Positions 62,169 to 64,000 of a stretch of 64,000 bases of DNA are shown in pieces. The stretch spans positions 930,001 through 994,000 of the forward strand of contig NZ_AP021889.1 in NCBI RefSeq assembly GCF_011398355.1, in the 5' to 3' direction. Both the position numbers and the translations under genes were made by a program. Source of the stretch: Thiosulfatimonas sediminis (GTDB lineage: Bacteria; Pseudomonadota; Gammaproteobacteria; Thiomicrospirales; Thiomicrospiraceae). Each line of letters opens with the position of its first letter. Position 1 is the stretch's first letter. The notes beneath the pieces are model-generated. The model saw only the letters and a program-made list of their open reading frames with translations, made no database searches and was not told the DNA's origin.

Positions 62169-63098
62169 ATGGCAATGGTAATCAACACAAATATGGGCGC
62201 AATTAACGCTCAACGCACCTTGGATCAAACCTCAAGAGAACAGTCGGTCTCAATGTCTCGTTTGACCTCAGGTTTGAGAATTAACAGTGCGGCCGATGAT
62301 GCTGCTGGTTTAGCGGTCGTGACTGGGATGAATACTCAGTCAATCGGTACTCAACAAGCTGTGCGTAACGCCAATGACGCGGTTGGGATGGTACAAACCT
62401 TAGACGGTGCTACCGAAGAGGTTGTTAACATGCTGCAACGTATGCGTGAGTTATCTGTTCAATCGATGAACGGTACTTACAACAACGATAACCGTGACCA
62501 AATGCAATCTGAGTTTAAACAGTTGCAAACTGAGGTAGTTCGTGTTGCTGATACAACTAAGTTCAACGGCATGAATATCATGAATACCTCAAGCTTTAGT
62601 GGTGGTGTCTTGTCTGTTGGACAAATCAGTGCGGGCACAATCGCTTCTGCAGCCGGTGCTGACAATGCGTTTAAAGCTCACGTCGGTTGGGAAGGTGGAT
62701 CTGCTAACCGTATCGGTGTCGCTCTGCTTGATTTTGGCTCTCTAACCTCACTAACCAGTGCTACGGTTCGTTTGATGAGTGGTAATCCTGCGAGTGTTAC
62801 GTTCGGTTCAGCGGTTGGGTTTGCTTCTGCTGCAATCAGTGCGATTGACTCGGATTTGGCGGCCATTTCGACTATGCGTGCAAACTGGGGTGCGATTCAA
62901 AACCGTTTGGATTACACCGTGTCTAACTTAACTAACGTAGATGAAAACATTCAAGGTTCTCGTTCACGTATTGAAGACACTGACTTTGCTCGTGAATCGG
63001 CTAACTTAGCGCGTACTCAGGTATTGCAACAAGCAGGTATGAGTATGTTGTCGCAATCTAACCAGAACTCGCAGAACGTACTGTCCTTGCTAAGATAG
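62169..63098 (+). CDS. Flagellin 2
   Basis: 309 residues, close paralogue of flagellin 1 with the same start (MAMVINTNM) and the same domain plan; differences concentrate in the middle (about 145-235). No separate sigma-28 site or intrinsic terminator is evident in the 133-base gap, so it may be cotranscribed with flagellin 1 or use a promoter that I cannot recognise. AAAGGAG ribosome site. Confidence 0.96.
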   Translation: MAMVINTNMGAINAQRTLDQTSREQSVSMSRLTSGLRINSAADDAAGLAVVTGMNTQSIGTQQAVRNANDAVGMVQTLDGATEEVVNMLQRMRELSVQSMNGTYNNDNRDQMQSEFKQLQTEVVRVADTTKFNGMNIMNTSSFSGGVLSVGQISAGTIASAAGADNAFKAHVGWEGGSANRIGVALLDFGSLTSLTSATVRLMSGNPASVTFGSAVGFASAAISAIDSDLAAISTMRANWGAIQNRLDYTVSNLTNVDENIQGSRSRIEDTDFARESANLARTQVLQQAGMSMLSQSNQNSQNVLSLLR

Positions 63099-63137
63099 TT
63101 TAAGTTAGAGCTACGAGTAGGATAGGGGGGTGAAATA

Positions 63138-63542
63138 ATGGAAATCCAAAGTATTTCAGATGTTGTCACGACCCCTTCTGCTCAAAAAGTAACAAGCGTT
63201 ACCAATCGTGTAGAAGGGGATAACCCAAAAATCTCATCGGAACTACCAAAAGTGGCTGAAACTGCTCCGGCTTCTAAAGAAGAAATTGCTGCTCAGGTTG
63301 AACAGCTAAATCGTCAGTTAGAGTTATTGGGACAGTCGATTACTTTTGGGGTTGATGATTCAACCAACGCCACAGTTGTGAAAGTGGTTGATAAATCGAC
63401 CGATGAGCTTATTCGCCAATTGCCTTCGGAAGGTTCTTTGAAAGTGATGCAAAACATTCAAGAATTTCTAACTCGAATGCAACAAAATGGAAGTATTACT
63501 CAGGAAAGTTTGACAGGTAGCCTAATCAATGAAATCATATAA
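63138..63542 (+). CDS. flaG: FlaG family protein, first copy
   Basis: 134 residues. Disordered N-terminal half, then the FlaG domain: EEIAAQVEQLNRQLELLGQSITFGVDDSTNATVVKVVDKSTDELIRQLPSEGSLKVMQNIQEFL. FlaG influences filament length. Follows flagellin 2 by 39 bases. Confidence 0.9.
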   Translation: MEIQSISDVVTTPSAQKVTSVTNRVEGDNPKISSELPKVAETAPASKEEIAAQVEQLNRQLELLGQSITFGVDDSTNATVVKVVDKSTDELIRQLPSEGSLKVMQNIQEFLTRMQQNGSITQESLTGSLINEII

Positions 63543-63567
63543 ATAATAAGGTTTCTTGGAGGCGAGT

Positions 63568-64000
63568 ATGGCAGAGTTCAATGTTATACAAGCAGGTTAT
63601 CAAACAGTTCCAGACTTTACCAAAACGGATAAAACTTCTAAGGTCTCAAGAGAAGAGGCGATGAATGCAGATGTGTCCACTCAAAAAATTGAGTTGGCCA
63701 AAATCGTTCAAACTGCGCCATCTTCTCAGGCCAATCCGTATGTTGAAGATAAACCACCGCTTGATGCGTTAATGGAAAATATCAATCAACAACTGAAAAA
63801 GTTACAAAATTATCTGCGCTTTGAAAAAGACGATACGTCTGAAAAGCTGGTAATTTTTATTAAGGACAGTGAAACGAATGAAATCATTCGACAAATTCCT
63901 GCCCAAGAATTTCTTGAAGTTTCTAAAAACATTACTCAGTATTTAGAAGCTCAGCAAACCTTGAACCAGAAAAATAGTGGTTCAAGCAGCCCGGTTGGGA
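63568..64000 (+). CDS. FlaG family protein, second copy, cut by window edge
   Basis: My reading from the ATG at 63568 (TTGGAGG upstream) stays open for 144 codons to the window end. The FlaG domain is clear: MENINQQLKKLQNYLRFEKD, LVIFIKDSETNEIIRQIPAQEFLEVS. Starts 25 bases after the first flaG; the N-terminal half is longer and different, so it is a diverged tandem paralogue. Confidence 0.85.
   Translation, partial: MAEFNVIQAGYQTVPDFTKTDKTSKVSREEAMNADVSTQKIELAKIVQTAPSSQANPYVEDKPPLDALMENINQQLKKLQNYLRFEKDDTSEKLVIFIKDSETNEIIRQIPAQEFLEVSKNITQYLEAQQTLNQKNSGSSSPVG

Overview
The window reads as chromosomal DNA of a motile gammaproteobacterium, most likely an autotrophic sulfur oxidiser of the Thiomicrospira/Hydrogenovibrio/Thiomicrorhabdus type. 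This is inferred from the gene set (class I fructose-bisphosphatase, family I pyrophosphatase and PEP carboxylase side by side, Vibrio/Pseudomonas-style flagellar loci, an FNR/Anr regulator) and not from a marker gene. No rRNA, tRNA, CRISPR array, insertion sequence or prophage was found.

Layout. 1-7.5 kb: 5' part of trpS, a small membrane methyltransferase, pcnB-folK, then panB-panC, a sodium-type stator pair (motA/motB, pomAB-like) and panD. 7.7-12.5 kb: ppc, ppa and fbp in a row on the minus strand, each followed by a hairpin. 12.9-22.5 kb: thiI, mltF, an orphan lipoamide-dehydrogenase-like flavoprotein, rnr-rlmB, and a PfkB sugar kinase fused to a C-terminal Rieske [2Fe-2S] domain. 23-31.6 kb: an FNR-type regulator followed by an FNR box and a probable small RNA, pal, pepN, an LpoA-like periplasmic protein without a lipobox, and a short run of envelope genes that includes flgP.

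31.7-64 kb is one large flagellar and flagellin-glycosylation region: a c-di-GMP-binding PilZ gene, flgN, flgM, flgA (minus); cheV-flgT; flgBCDE; flgFGH; flgIJKL; an MltC-like transglycosylase; a legionaminic-acid-type pathway (legB, legC, legH, legI, legG, a methyltransferase, an APH-fold kinase, ptmE, legF); a Maf-type flagellin glycosyltransferase; two flagellin genes; and two tandem flaG genes, the second cut by the window edge.

Control. By eye I find eight sigma-54 type -24/-12 elements (GG-N10-GC, one with GT at -12). They precede flgA, cheV, flgB, flgE, flgF, flgI, the mltC/leg cluster and ptmE. Sigma-28-like elements with a 14-bp spacer precede the first flagellin and flgM. The sugar pathway therefore appears wired into the flagellar hierarchy, with the sugar made, activated and transferred by genes lying between the hook-filament junction genes and the flagellins.

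Most notable: the kinase-Rieske fusion; the FNR-box small RNA beside fnr; sigma-54 sites in front of the sugar genes; an extra kinase and methyltransferase in the sugar cluster; a PilZ protein whose c-di-GMP motifs are split by a long helical insert; and a structured, terminator-like leader in front of flgF.
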